Shown here piece after piece: positions 26,144-35,203 of a stretch of DNA of 64,000 bases (its first letter is position 1; the number at the start of each line of letters is the position of its first letter). Source of the stretch: Tessaracoccus flavescens (lineage in GTDB: Bacteria; Actinomycetota; Actinomycetes; Propionibacteriales; Propionibacteriaceae); NCBI RefSeq assembly GCF_001998865.1, contig NZ_CP019607.1, positions 3,410,001 through 3,474,000 on the forward strand, read 5' to 3'. The translations under genes and the position numbers were made by a program. The notes beneath the pieces were generated by a model. It saw only the letters and a program-made list of their open reading frames with translations. It searched no databases and had not been told where the DNA came from.

Positions 26144-26437
26144 TCAGGCGACGGCCTGGAAGGACAGCTTCAGGCCCAGCGCTCCGCTGACCTTCAGCAC
26201 GGTCGACCACGTGGGATTGCCCTGGTCGGACAGGGCCTTGTAGAGCCCATCCCGGCTCATGCCGACACGGCGGGCGAGTTCGCTCATGTTCCCCGAGCGG
26301 GCGATCACCCCGAGAGCGCGCGGAACGGCAGTTGGGTCGTCGCCGGACTCCTCGAGGGCGATCTGCAGGTAGCCGGCGACGTCGTCGAGGTCGTCGAGGT
26401 AGTTCGCGGCGTCAAAGCGCTGATGGTTCTCACTCAT
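26144..26437 (-). CDS. HigA-like antitoxin (XRE-type, RelE-associated)
   Basis: 97 residues from ATG 26437. The N-terminus (FDAANYLDDLDDVAGYLQIA) and HTH (SELARRVGMSRDGLYKALSD, then GNPTWSTVLKVSGALGLKL) match the antidote group that follows RelE-fold toxins. Binds the toxin encoded just before it and probably their shared promoter. The reading frames overlap by 8 bp. Confidence 0.88.
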   Translation of the reverse strand: MSENHQRFDAANYLDDLDDVAGYLQIALEESGDDPTAVPRALGVIARSGNMSELARRVGMSRDGLYKALSDQGNPTWSTVLKVSGALGLKLSFQAVA

Positions 26438-26744
26438 CGTTGTCCTCCTTCTCGTTCCACTCGGCCGCCAGCTGACGAGCCCTGATGATGTCGTCAGACT
26501 GACTGGACTTGTCCCCACCGCACAGCAACAGCACCAGCTGGTGGCCACGCCGCGTGAGGTAGACGCGGTAGCCGGGACCGAACGCCAGACGAAGCTCCAG
26601 GACCCCACCACCCACGGGTTTCATGTCTCCGAGGTTCCCTGCTGCAAGGCGGTCGAGTCTCGACAAGATCCGCAAGCGGCCCTGGCGATCCTTGAGCCGA
26701 CGCAGCCAGTGATCGAACTCCTGGGTCGTGAGAACCTCGATCAC
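26430..26744 (-). CDS. RelE/HigB-like toxin
   Basis: 104 residues: EFDHWLRRLKDRQGRLRILS, RLDRLAAGNLGDMKPVGGGV, LELRLAFGPGYRVYLTRRG and VLLLCGGDKSSQSDDI are the hallmarks of the COG3657 addiction toxins, ribosome-dependent mRNA interferases of the RelE fold. Toxin-first order is the HigBA arrangement. The start is 39 bp from the end of IS1182 copy 1, so the native promoter may have been cut or replaced. Confidence 0.88.
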   Translation of the reverse strand: MIEVLTTQEFDHWLRRLKDRQGRLRILSRLDRLAAGNLGDMKPVGGGVLELRLAFGPGYRVYLTRRGHQLVLLLCGGDKSSQSDDIIRARQLAAEWNEKEDNDE

Positions 26745-26782
26745 ATGTCGATTCTAGTCGACAGTTGGCCGTTCCAAAAGGG

Positions 26783-28680
26783 CTAGGACGGTGCTGAATA
26801 ACCCGCGCGTCGCGGGGTGCTGATCGGGGTGGGCTTGCGATCCTTGTTTCATGCAGGGTGAGGCTGATCGGCAGCGGGAGCTGTTGGACGTGGAGGCGTT
26901 GGCGGGACATCTGTTGGTGCCGGGGAGCGTGTTCGCGTTCCTGGCCGAGCACCGGTTGCGGTTGTTCCCGCCGGAGCTGTTCGCCGACCTGTTTCCCTCG
27001 GGGCGGGGTCGGCCCTCGATCCCGCCAGAGGTCATCGCCTCGGTGCTGGTGCTGCAGTCCTTGTACGGGCACTCTGACAGGGAAGCGGTCGAGGCGCTCA
27101 CGTTCGACCTGCGCTGGAAGGCCGCGTGCGGGTACGCGGTCGACGGGGCCGGGTTCCACCCTTCGACGTTGACGTACTGGCGTAAGCGGCTGGCCGCCAG
27201 CCAACGTCCGGACCGGATCTTCGAGGCGGTCCGCGAGGTCGTCATGGCTACCGGTGTCCTGTCGGGCAAGACGCGGCGGGCGTTGGACTCCACGGTGCTC
27301 GACGACGCGGTCGCCCGGCAGGACACGGTCACCCAGCTGATCGCCTCGATCCGCCGGGTCGGCCGCGACGTGCCGGGCGCGCACGCACTGGTGGTCCAGG
27401 AGTGCACCCGGTTGGCCGAGGTCACCGGCGGTGACTACACGGTCGCTGGCAAGCCGCGGATCGCCTGGGAGGACGAGGCCGCCCGGACCGAGCTGGTGAG
27501 CGCACTGGTGGGCGACGCCCTGGCCCTGCTGGCCGCTCTCGACGCCGCCCACCACGACGAGCACGGCGACCCGGACGGCCTGGCGCTGCTGTCCGAGGCG
27601 GGTGGGAAACCGGCCGAGGCCCTCGCGCTGCTGGCGTTGGTCGCCGGGCAGGACGTCGAGCCGGCGGAGGGTTCCGACGGCACCGACGGGCGGTGGCGCA
27701 TCGCCCGCAAGACCGCGCCGGACCGGATGATCTCCACCGTCGACCCCGATGCCCGGCACGCGCACAAGACCCGCGAACGGCGTCAGGACGGGTTCAAGGC
27801 CCATGTCGTCGTCGAGCCGGACACCGGGCTGATGACGATGGTGAAGCTGACGAAGACCAACGGGGCCGAGCACTCCGACGCCGCGGTGGGTGCCGACCTG
27901 GTCACCACCGACTCCACCCTCACCGCCACCCCTGACGCGCCGGTGCAGGTGCTCGGCGACTCCGCCTACGCCTCCGGTGACATGCTGGCCACGCTCGATG
28001 CCCGCAAGTGGGAACCGGTCCTCAAACCCTGGCCGCTGCGGCCGGCTGTCGAGGGCGGGTTCACCCTGGACGACTTCATCCACGACCCGGTCGCCGGGAC
28101 GTTGACCTGCCCGGCCGGGCTCACCCGCGGCGTCAGTGCCAAGGGCAAGGTGACCTTCGGCGCCGCGTGCGCCGGCTGTCCGCTGCGGCAGCGGTGCACC
28201 ACCGCCGAACGTGGCCGCAAGGTCACCCTGGGTGAGCACCACCAGCTCCAACGACAGCACCGCGAACGAGCCACCGACCCGGACTTCCAGGCCGTCTACC
28301 GACGGCACCGGCCGATGGTCGAACGCTCCATCGCCTGGCTCACGCGCGGAGCACGCCGCGTGCCCTACCGGGGCGTGGCCAAGAACGACGCCTGGCTGCA
28401 CCACCGCGCCGCCGGTCTCAACCTGCGACGCCTCCTCAACCTCGGGCTCACCGTCCAGGACGGGACCTGGGCCATCGCCTGAGGGTGGGACCGGGGGCCG
28501 CTGGGCCCTTGCCACGCCGCCCCGATCGAGCGCAGGATGGCCTCAGGCGGGCGGAACGACCCCGACTGTCGCACCCCAGGGTGCTGACCTCACTGCCGCA
28601 AAGACGGCCTTGGCGGCGCTCCGCCCGCCCCCCTCACGCCATACCCGCCTCAGATCACACCTTGTTCAGCGCCCTCCTAG
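26783..28680 (+). mobile_element. IS1182-family insertion sequence, copy 1
   Basis: 1898 bp counted with CTAG at both ends. The left end CTAGGACGGTGCTGAATAA and the inverted right end CTAGGAGGGCGCTGAACAA match at 16 of 19 positions. CTAG borders the element on both sides and may be the target duplication. It carries one transposase gene. Copy 2 sits 2924 bp downstream in the same orientation, and the two look identical. Confidence 0.9.
26851..28482 (+). CDS. IS1182-family transposase (copy 1)
   Basis: 543 residues. N-terminal DUF772-type region (FLAEHRLRLFPPELFADLF, HSDREAVEALTFDLRWKAA), DDE segments RRALDSTVLDD and VQVLGDSAYASG, and the late cysteine cluster CAGCPLRQRC with MVERSIAWLTRG, characteristic of IS1182. 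Intact, so likely able to move its element. The frame and protein are the same as in copy 2. Confidence 0.93.
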   Translation: MQGEADRQRELLDVEALAGHLLVPGSVFAFLAEHRLRLFPPELFADLFPSGRGRPSIPPEVIASVLVLQSLYGHSDREAVEALTFDLRWKAACGYAVDGAGFHPSTLTYWRKRLAASQRPDRIFEAVREVVMATGVLSGKTRRALDSTVLDDAVARQDTVTQLIASIRRVGRDVPGAHALVVQECTRLAEVTGGDYTVAGKPRIAWEDEAARTELVSALVGDALALLAALDAAHHDEHGDPDGLALLSEAGGKPAEALALLALVAGQDVEPAEGSDGTDGRWRIARKTAPDRMISTVDPDARHAHKTRERRQDGFKAHVVVEPDTGLMTMVKLTKTNGAEHSDAAVGADLVTTDSTLTATPDAPVQVLGDSAYASGDMLATLDARKWEPVLKPWPLRPAVEGGFTLDDFIHDPVAGTLTCPAGLTRGVSAKGKVTFGAACAGCPLRQRCTTAERGRKVTLGEHHQLQRQHRERATDPDFQAVYRRHRPMVERSIAWLTRGARRVPYRGVAKNDAWLHHRAAGLNLRRLLNLGLTVQDGTWAIA

Positions 28681-28810
28681 CAGGAACGCGCGCTTCTCGG
28701 CGCGACAGCTTGCTCATGCAGCCGCGTCCACAGCGGCAGAGGCGGACGTTCAGCGTGGCGGGTGTTCCATCCGTTTGGAATTCGCCACGCTCCTCGTGCG
28801 AGCCGGGGCG

Positions 28811-29433
28811 TCAGCCAGCCAAGAAGTCGTCAATGGTCGTGACGACATCGGGGTGTAGCCCCTTGACGAGCGTGTTGCGGTCGTCGAGGGGTAGGACATG
28901 GCGCCGTTCCAGTCGGATGCGACGAGGTGGCCGTCCTGTTCCCAGAAGGTGTTCGCAAGCGTGCTGCCTCGGTGCAGCTCGATGCGGGTCGCTTCGACCG
29001 TGCCTGTGGGGGTCTCGACGCTCTCCTTGCCCAGGCGGATGAGGCGGGCGTCGTAGACCGTGAGGTCGCCCTCGAGGAACTCGCGGTAGGTGGTCTCCCT
29101 CTGTTTCCCGGCCAGGAAGTCAAGGAGAATGCGGACGGCGGCGTAGCTGGGCACGGCCCGCTCAAGCGCTGGCATCGCCTTCCCCGAAACGGTGACGATG
29201 CCGTCGGCTGAGCAAGACGCGCTCGTCGTCTCGTTGTGGCCGATGTAGGTGAAGGACCGCCACTCAGGGCCGGTCGGGCCAGCAAACTCCGTGTGCTGCA
29301 CCAGTCGGAGCAAGTGGTCGCCAAAGCGGACGGTCATGATGGAGTCGAGGTCCTGGCCCACGAACTTGCGGATGAGGACGCCCGCCTTCGCCCCGTCGTC
29401 GTGGAACTCCTCGAGCAGCACTGTGCCAGTCAT
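28811..29433 (-). pseudogene. Unknown protein with frameshift near the C-terminus, between the IS1182 copies
   Basis: From ATG 29433 (GGAGG seven bases upstream) about 180 residues read well: VLLEEFHDDGAKAGVLIRKF, VRFGDHLLRLVQHTEFAGP, TVEATRIELHRGSTLANTFW and GHLVASDWNGAMSYP. At a CCCC run near 28892 the frame slips; dropping one C gives LDDRNTLVKGLHPDVVTTID and DFLAG with a stop at 28811. As written the protein gets a foreign tail ending at 28750. No family recognised. It is the only cargo between the two IS copies. Confidence 0.6.
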
Positions 29434-29607
29434 GTCGACCTCCATGAGTCATCGGTTGCGGTGGTTTTGGAGAGCACCCCGTTGCCGGTACGTGTTGCGC
29501 ATGGCCAAGTTTGACAGCGAGCAAGGCCGACCGTCCTGTAATCGGCAGATGATCGATGTCACGCGCCTGTGGCGGGCGTCTGGTACCGGGCTCGGGTGTG
29601 GGCGAGG

Positions 29608-29706
29608 CGGTAGGAGCGTCAACTGCAGTTCGAGGACGCTTCCGTAGGCGCTGCGCGGCGTGGCGCGGACGGTCGAGCGGCCCCCCGCACGGCTGTCGAT
29701 GATGCC
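29608..29706 (-). pseudogene. GntR-family regulator, middle piece
   Basis: Directly left of IS1182 copy 2, this strand reads GIIDSRAGGRSTVRATPRSA and YGSVLELQLTLL, which is the wing of a GntR helix-turn-helix and the linker toward an FCD domain. It continues in frame the sequence that stops at the other side of the IS (ALSVLEA). After about 29608 the resemblance ends. Confidence 0.75.
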
Positions 29707-31604
29707 CTAGGACGGTGCTGAATAACCCGCGCGTCGCGGGGTGCTGATCGGGGTGGGCTTGCGATCCTTGTTTCATGCAGGGTGAGGCTGATCGGCAGCG
29801 GGAGCTGTTGGACGTGGAGGCGTTGGCGGGACATCTGTTGGTGCCGGGGAGCGTGTTCGCGTTCCTGGCCGAGCACCGGTTGCGGTTGTTCCCGCCGGAG
29901 CTGTTCGCCGACCTGTTTCCCTCGGGGCGGGGTCGGCCCTCGATCCCGCCAGAGGTCATCGCCTCGGTGCTGGTGCTGCAGTCCTTGTACGGGCACTCTG
30001 ACAGGGAAGCGGTCGAGGCGCTCACGTTCGACCTGCGCTGGAAGGCCGCGTGCGGGTACGCGGTCGACGGGGCCGGGTTCCACCCTTCGACGTTGACGTA
30101 CTGGCGTAAGCGGCTGGCCGCCAGCCAACGTCCGGACCGGATCTTCGAGGCGGTCCGCGAGGTCGTCATGGCTACCGGTGTCCTGTCGGGCAAGACGCGG
30201 CGGGCGTTGGACTCCACGGTGCTCGACGACGCGGTCGCCCGGCAGGACACGGTCACCCAGCTGATCGCCTCGATCCGCCGGGTCGGCCGCGACGTGCCGG
30301 GCGCGCACGCACTGGTGGTCCAGGAGTGCACCCGGTTGGCCGAGGTCACCGGCGGTGACTACACGGTCGCTGGCAAGCCGCGGATCGCCTGGGAGGACGA
30401 GGCCGCCCGGACCGAGCTGGTGAGCGCACTGGTGGGCGACGCCCTGGCCCTGCTGGCCGCTCTCGACGCCGCCCACCACGACGAGCACGGCGACCCGGAC
30501 GGCCTGGCGCTGCTGTCCGAGGCGGGTGGGAAACCGGCCGAGGCCCTCGCGCTGCTGGCGTTGGTCGCCGGGCAGGACGTCGAGCCGGCGGAGGGTTCCG
30601 ACGGCACCGACGGGCGGTGGCGCATCGCCCGCAAGACCGCGCCGGACCGGATGATCTCCACCGTCGACCCCGATGCCCGGCACGCGCACAAGACCCGCGA
30701 ACGGCGTCAGGACGGGTTCAAGGCCCATGTCGTCGTCGAGCCGGACACCGGGCTGATGACGATGGTGAAGCTGACGAAGACCAACGGGGCCGAGCACTCC
30801 GACGCCGCGGTGGGTGCCGACCTGGTCACCACCGACTCCACCCTCACCGCCACCCCTGACGCGCCGGTGCAGGTGCTCGGCGACTCCGCCTACGCCTCCG
30901 GTGACATGCTGGCCACGCTCGATGCCCGCAAGTGGGAACCGGTCCTCAAACCCTGGCCGCTGCGGCCGGCTGTCGAGGGCGGGTTCACCCTGGACGACTT
31001 CATCCACGACCCGGTCGCCGGGACGTTGACCTGCCCGGCCGGGCTCACCCGCGGCGTCAGTGCCAAGGGCAAGGTGACCTTCGGCGCCGCGTGCGCCGGC
31101 TGTCCGCTGCGGCAGCGGTGCACCACCGCCGAACGTGGCCGCAAGGTCACCCTGGGTGAGCACCACCAGCTCCAACGACAGCACCGCGAACGAGCCACCG
31201 ACCCGGACTTCCAGGCCGTCTACCGACGGCACCGGCCGATGGTCGAACGCTCCATCGCCTGGCTCACGCGCGGAGCACGCCGCGTGCCCTACCGGGGCGT
31301 GGCCAAGAACGACGCCTGGCTGCACCACCGCGCCGCCGGTCTCAACCTGCGACGCCTCCTCAACCTCGGGCTCACCGTCCAGGACGGGACCTGGGCCATC
31401 GCCTGAGGGTGGGACCGGGGGCCGCTGGGCCCTTGCCACGCCGCCCCGATCGAGCGCAGGATGGCCTCAGGCGGGCGGAACGACCCCGACTGTCGCACCC
31501 CAGGGTGCTGACCTCACTGCCGCAAAGACGGCCTTGGCGGCGCTCCGCCCGCCCCCCTCACGCCATACCCGCCTCAGATCACACCTTGTTCAGCGCCCTC
31601 CTAG
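29707..31604 (+). mobile_element. IS1182-family insertion sequence, copy 2, inserted in a GntR gene
   Basis: Same length, ends and internal sequence as copy 1, with the same CTAG borders. Here the interrupted gene can be read on both sides (winged-helix N-terminus to the right, its continuation to the left), giving direct evidence of insertion. On the target strand CTAG at the junction produces an in-frame TAG. Confidence 0.92.
29775..31406 (+). CDS. IS1182-family transposase (copy 2)
   Basis: 543 residues, same protein as the transposase at 26851-28482, with the DUF772-type N-terminus, DDE segments and cysteine cluster intact. Identity of both copies indicates recent duplication or ongoing gene conversion. 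Confidence 0.93.
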   Translation: MQGEADRQRELLDVEALAGHLLVPGSVFAFLAEHRLRLFPPELFADLFPSGRGRPSIPPEVIASVLVLQSLYGHSDREAVEALTFDLRWKAACGYAVDGAGFHPSTLTYWRKRLAASQRPDRIFEAVREVVMATGVLSGKTRRALDSTVLDDAVARQDTVTQLIASIRRVGRDVPGAHALVVQECTRLAEVTGGDYTVAGKPRIAWEDEAARTELVSALVGDALALLAALDAAHHDEHGDPDGLALLSEAGGKPAEALALLALVAGQDVEPAEGSDGTDGRWRIARKTAPDRMISTVDPDARHAHKTRERRQDGFKAHVVVEPDTGLMTMVKLTKTNGAEHSDAAVGADLVTTDSTLTATPDAPVQVLGDSAYASGDMLATLDARKWEPVLKPWPLRPAVEGGFTLDDFIHDPVAGTLTCPAGLTRGVSAKGKVTFGAACAGCPLRQRCTTAERGRKVTLGEHHQLQRQHRERATDPDFQAVYRRHRPMVERSIAWLTRGARRVPYRGVAKNDAWLHHRAAGLNLRRLLNLGLTVQDGTWAIA

Positions 31605-31786
31605 GCCTCCAGCACGCTCAGTGCCTCCCGCAGTGAGGCGCGCGAACAGTCGAGCTCTCCGGCCAGGTCCCGCTCGCCCGGAAGCGCGTCGCCCGCCCTC
31701 CAGCGACCCTGCAGGATCATCTCGCGCAGCTTCGACAACACCGGCGTGGGCGTCACCGTCGGTGAGCCCGGACTCTCGTGCAACAC
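31601..31786 (-). pseudogene. GntR-family regulator, N-terminal winged-helix piece
   Basis: 61 residues from GTG 31786 after AAGGGAGG. PVLSKLREMILQGRWRAGDA, LPGERDLAGELDCSRASLRE and ALSVLEA make the GntR DNA-binding helices. The last sense codon is followed by TAG formed at the IS1182 boundary. Middle and C-terminal pieces lie at 29608-29706 and 25552-25983. Confidence 0.85.
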
Positions 31787-31967
31787 GTCGCCTCCCTTAC
31801 GTTCGTAGTTGCGGTGTATCGGCGGGGGGCCGACACCCTCCCGGGGCTCGGAGGAGGCCGGGAGGATGCGACCTGAGCGGCTCCGGAGCAGAGATCTGGG
31901 CCGCGTGCGCCTGAAGTCCACGGTCCACCTGTTAGCCTGAGACCGCTTCGTAGAGAAAGGCACGAAC

Positions 31968-32141
31968 GTGTTGATGCACAACAGGCAGGGTGACGTCCTG
32001 TACCTGGCATGCCTCGGCGCGCTCGAGTCGCATGTCCGACGCGCGGGCGAAGCAGCCCTCGCCGATGAGATGTTCAAGGCGGATCCGACCTTCGGTATCT
32101 CGTCCCCCTCCGTGGAGCCACCGCAGACTCTGCGTCCGTAG
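31968..32141 (+). CDS. Small hypothetical protein
   Basis: 57 residues from GTG 31968 with GAAAGG eight bases upstream. Sequence features: DVLYLACLGALESHVRRAGE then ALADEMFKADPTFGIS, a likely short helical protein. Codon use is normal for this genome and a terminator-like hairpin follows. No family recognised; expression is uncertain. Confidence 0.4.
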   Translation: MLMHNRQGDVLYLACLGALESHVRRAGEAALADEMFKADPTFGISSPSVEPPQTLRP

Positions 32142-32158
32142 CACCGAGCTATGCGCAG

Positions 32159-32199
32159 CGACGGCCCCGAGGGAACCTTCCCCAGGGGTCGTTTTTCTT
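32159..32199 (+). terminator. Hairpin followed by T-tract
   Basis: CGACGGCCCC (32159-32168) can pair with GGGGTCG (32185-32191) around a purine-rich loop that has its own GGGAA/TTCCC pairing, followed by GTTTTTCTTT. It is one of few intrinsic-type terminators with a T-run in the window. It ends the small gene upstream. Confidence 0.5.
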
Positions 32200-32238
32200 T
32201 CCCCACACATGTCAGCAGGCCTTGAAAGGAGGCGACCC

Positions 32239-32805
32239 ATGACGGTACGGCTCAGACAACGACCGCACCGCGACATCGCTCCCGCAGCGATCGATCAGCA
32301 CCGCACCACCAGCTTCGTGATCGGACTCGATTACGACGTGAAGGGTGAGGTGAACTGGACGAGCGCGGTGACGGGCATCCTCGACGGGATCTACAGCCCG
32401 TTCAAGGTGCACCAGAGCCACCGCGTACGTTCGGCGGGCGGCGGCGTCGACATGGCGTGGCCGCTGATCGTGCGGCTGAACTACTGGGTCGACATCCCCT
32501 TCCGACGCGTTCCCGACCTGCACAGCAGGGCGTCGCGCTTCGACATCCTGCGCCGCGACGGTTGGACGTGCGCCTACTGCGGCGGGTACGCGAACACGGT
32601 CGACCACCTGTTCCCCGCGTGCCGCGGAGGCGGATGGACGTGGGGCAACCTCGTCGCCGCGTGCGCCGCCTGCAACCAGCTCAAGGCCGACCGCACCCCG
32701 GACGAGGCCGAGATGCGGCTCCTGTTCGACCCCCGCGTGGACCAGCGGGAGTACGCAGGGGTACAGGCCGAGGTGTGGCGGATCCTCCAGGACGGACTCA
32801 TCTGA
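32239..32805 (+). CDS. HNH endonuclease
   Basis: 188 residues from ATG 32239 with AAAGGAGG ahead. Zinc cysteines CAYCGG and CAACNQLK frame the HNH core TVDHLFPACRGG and TWGNLVAAC (D-H, N). The type is a McrA/phage-like stand-alone HNH with an N-terminal region of about 90 residues that may be a specificity part (VIGLDYDVKGEVNW). It could be a homing or restriction-like nuclease; it also occurs as housekeeping gene in actinobacteria. Confidence 0.85.
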   Translation: MTVRLRQRPHRDIAPAAIDQHRTTSFVIGLDYDVKGEVNWTSAVTGILDGIYSPFKVHQSHRVRSAGGGVDMAWPLIVRLNYWVDIPFRRVPDLHSRASRFDILRRDGWTCAYCGGYANTVDHLFPACRGGGWTWGNLVAACAACNQLKADRTPDEAEMRLLFDPRVDQREYAGVQAEVWRILQDGLI

Positions 32806-32859
32806 GTCGAGTGCCCGGCGCATGGTCGGGGCCTCGTGCATCCTTCGCTAGAGGGGACG

Positions 32860-33384
32860 AGGCCTCGACCATGAGTCCAGCTTCGGGCCTCGCGGCAGGC
32901 GTGAGGGTGCCCGAGAGTGACTCGACGATCTACGAGGCGATGGCAAGGCCCAGTCCAGGCCCGTTGTGGCCATCGCGCGTGCGGCCGACGCCACGTTGGA
33001 AGGGCTCGACCAGCACGTCCAGCAGGGTGGGATCGATCCGATGCCCGGTGTTGACGACCCTGAGCACCGCGCGCCCGTCTAGCGTCGCGGTCGAGATCCT
33101 TGCCCGCCCGTGTTCGGGCAGGTTGTGCACGATCGCGTTCTGGGCGAGGTTCGGCCGGTCAGCAGGGCGGCGACGTGCGGGTCGGGATCGGCCTGTGCTA
33201 CCTCGATCAACGCTCCTGACACGGCGAGGGGAGTGCGCAGTTCATGGGAGGCGTTCGCGACGAAACGCCGCTGACGCTCGACGTCACCCTCGACGCGGGC
33301 CACCATCGAGTCGAAGGCGTCGGCCAGCTCCCGCAGGTCGTCGCGGCGACCCCGCATGCCGATCCTGTGGCTAAGGTGGCCCCA
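32860..33384 (-). pseudogene. Sensor histidine kinase remnant
   Basis: Pieces in order: HAMP (LSHRIGMRGRRDDLRELADA), HisKA box RRFVANASHELRTPLAVSGA, then a jump in frame and loss of the rest of the dimerisation region, then NLAQNAIVHNLPEHGRARIS (N box), VLRVVNTGHRI and RTRDGHNGPGLGLAIAS. A TAG follows, yet the frame continues IVESLSGTLTPAARPEAGL, the normal end. Membrane input domain, part of the helical hairpin and a sense codon are lost. No partner regulator is adjacent. Confidence 0.85.
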
Positions 33385-33459
33385 GTTGTCGTCGAGTTCT
33401 CCATGCGGGCACGCCACCTAACTGAGAAGCGGTCGGGCAGGCTCCGCTAGCATCCAGCC

Positions 33460-34194
33460 ATGGACGCCGACGACGAACAGCAGACGGTGCCGCGCGCATT
33501 CAACGACCCGTGGCGGGCCCAGTGGAGTTCGCTCCTTGCCACCCTGCTCGTCGTTCCCGCGCTGCTGATCGTCAACCGCGACCGGCTGCACGCGGAGTCG
33601 CTCAGGGAGTGGGTTGCCGGCTCGACCGACCTGCTCCTGCTGCTCGGATCGCTGACCTGGATCGTGTTCGGCCTCCTCTATCTCGGCTGGACGCAGCTGA
33701 TCTTCGGAAGGCTCGACGCCGCGCGTCTTTCCGCGATCACCGCACGGCAGGCACGCGAACGGCACACGCTCTCCGATGAACTCTCCGGGTTCGGCGGACC
33801 AGTCTCGTGGTCGGTGAGCACCGCGATCATCGCAGTGCTCGTCTCGGTCTTCGTCATGCTCAACGCAGACAGGTGGCCGCCGCTCGTGGCACCCGTCCTG
33901 GCGATCGCCGTCGCCATGACGTCGTGGGTCTCGATGACCTACGCCTATGCGCTGCGCTACGCACGCCTGGCTGCCTCCGGGGCCACCTTCCGGTTCTCCA
34001 TCGCCGAGGAGCCACGCTTCGTCGACTTCCTCTCGCTGTCCTTCCTCACCTCCACGCTGCACGGCAGCGAGATCCATCCGACGACCCGGGCCGGGTTGAA
34101 GGCGGTTCGGGGGCATGCGCTGACCGCCTTCATGTTCAACGCCGTGGTCGTTGCGCTGACCGTCTCACTGGTGGTCACCTCAGTCAGCCGGTGA
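33460..34194 (+). CDS. DUF1345-family membrane protein
   Basis: 244 residues with four to five membrane helices (about 26-45, 58-78, 118-137, 142-165, 215-240). The ALRYARLAA region and FLSLSFLTSTLHGSEI segment followed by FMFNAVVVALTVSLV fit the DUF1345 family of small integral membrane proteins of unknown function. Converges on the DUF488 gene with a 15-bp overlap. Confidence 0.75.
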   Translation: MDADDEQQTVPRAFNDPWRAQWSSLLATLLVVPALLIVNRDRLHAESLREWVAGSTDLLLLLGSLTWIVFGLLYLGWTQLIFGRLDAARLSAITARQARERHTLSDELSGFGGPVSWSVSTAIIAVLVSVFVMLNADRWPPLVAPVLAIAVAMTSWVSMTYAYALRYARLAASGATFRFSIAEEPRFVDFLSLSFLTSTLHGSEIHPTTRAGLKAVRGHALTAFMFNAVVVALTVSLVVTSVSR

Positions 34195-34719
34195 CGGTGG
34201 ATAGGTGACGAGCGAGTCGTCGCCGACGACGGCACCGGCGCTGAGTTCCGCCTTCACCGTGCGTCCGGAACCCATCAAGTGGTCGACGGCGACCCCGCGC
34301 GCGAGCACATGGTCGGCGATGATCCTGCGGTGGCAGCGCCACCAGAGGGCCTCGGCGCACATCACCGCGCAGGTGACCTCTGACGAGGAGGCGACCAGGG
34401 CGTCCAGGGCGCGGCGGAAGTCGTCGCCCAGTGCGTGGTCGGCGTAGTTGTGGAAGCTGCGGTTGGTCCACCACGCGTTGACCTCGAAGGGCACCACCCG
34501 GCTGACGGGACGTCGACCGGTCAGCGCGGGGCTCGGCTCGAGCGCGATCCCTGCCTCGGCCAGCGAGTCTCCGAGCGCCGCGGCGTCGAACTGCGGATAG
34601 CGGGCCGAGCCGCGCAGCTTGCGCACATCGACCACCAGCTCGATGCCCACCGAGCGCACCACGTCGACGAACTCAACCGAGCTGAGGTTCGAATGGCCGA
34701 CAGTGAAGATGCCAGGCAC
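34180..34719 (-). CDS. DUF488-family protein
   Basis: 179 residues. FTVGHSNLSSVEFVDVVRSV, VVDVRKLRGSARYPQFD and the cysteine segment CAVMCAEALWWRCHRRIIAD with a late HLMGSG are diagnostic of DUF488, a family of unknown biochemical role often found as single genes. Three cysteines close together suggest metal or redox chemistry. No operon partners. Confidence 0.9.
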   Translation of the reverse strand: MPGIFTVGHSNLSSVEFVDVVRSVGIELVVDVRKLRGSARYPQFDAAALGDSLAEAGIALEPSPALTGRRPVSRVVPFEVNAWWTNRSFHNYADHALGDDFRRALDALVASSSEVTCAVMCAEALWWRCHRRIIADHVLARGVAVDHLMGSGRTVKAELSAGAVVGDDSLVTYPPSPAD

Positions 34720-34791
34720 ATGGACTCCCTTCCGGTGAACCAGTCTGCCGCCCGACAGCGGCGAACGCAGCCGCCGGGCGGCAGGGCGGGC

Positions 34792-35180
34792 TCAGTGCCC
34801 GGTGTTGGCGAGGTAGGCCCGGGCGGAGACGCCGCGCAGCATGAGGCCTGCGAAGACCGGGACTCTGAGCAGGATCAGCGCCGCGACCCCACCAGTCCAG
34901 GCGAGCGCCGTGGTGAAGGACCCGGTCGCCGCGGTGGCGAGGGCTGCCCCGATGGTGGCCGGGAGTTCCTGCGCGTACAGCAGCGCCGAGGCGAGCGTTT
35001 TCGCCGCATCGAGCACGCCTACCGGCACCCCTGACGGCGCAGCCCGGTCGAGGAACATGTTGCGGATCAGCGAGAGGGCGCGGGCATGATCGCCGCGCCC
35101 GGGACGCCGAGCAGGGCCAGGACGAGGACGGGAGGGCCGACCCAGGTGCGGCTCGTCGCCTTCCGCTGGACTTCGGTCAT
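34792..35180 (-). pseudogene. Eroded MFS drug exporter (DHA2-type)
   Basis: ATG 35180 opens MTEVQRKATSRTWVG, the usual cytoplasmic start of actinobacterial DHA2 exporters, but it jumps directly to LLGVPGAAIMPA (helix 4), slips one base (SLIRNMFLDRAAP), and then to the last helices with ELPATIGAALATAATGSFTT. Roughly 400 of about 500 residues are gone. It is divergent from the TetR gene, with the operator between them still in place, so it was the regulated efflux pump. Confidence 0.75.
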
Positions 35181-35203
35181 CAGGGTCGCCAATCAGTTAC
35201 TTG

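Noticed and set aside
26494..28515. 673-codon open frame antisense to the IS1182 transposase, repeated at 29619-31439
   Set aside because: Both exist only because the transposase is long and GC-rich; no motif, and the frame ends differ with the flanks.
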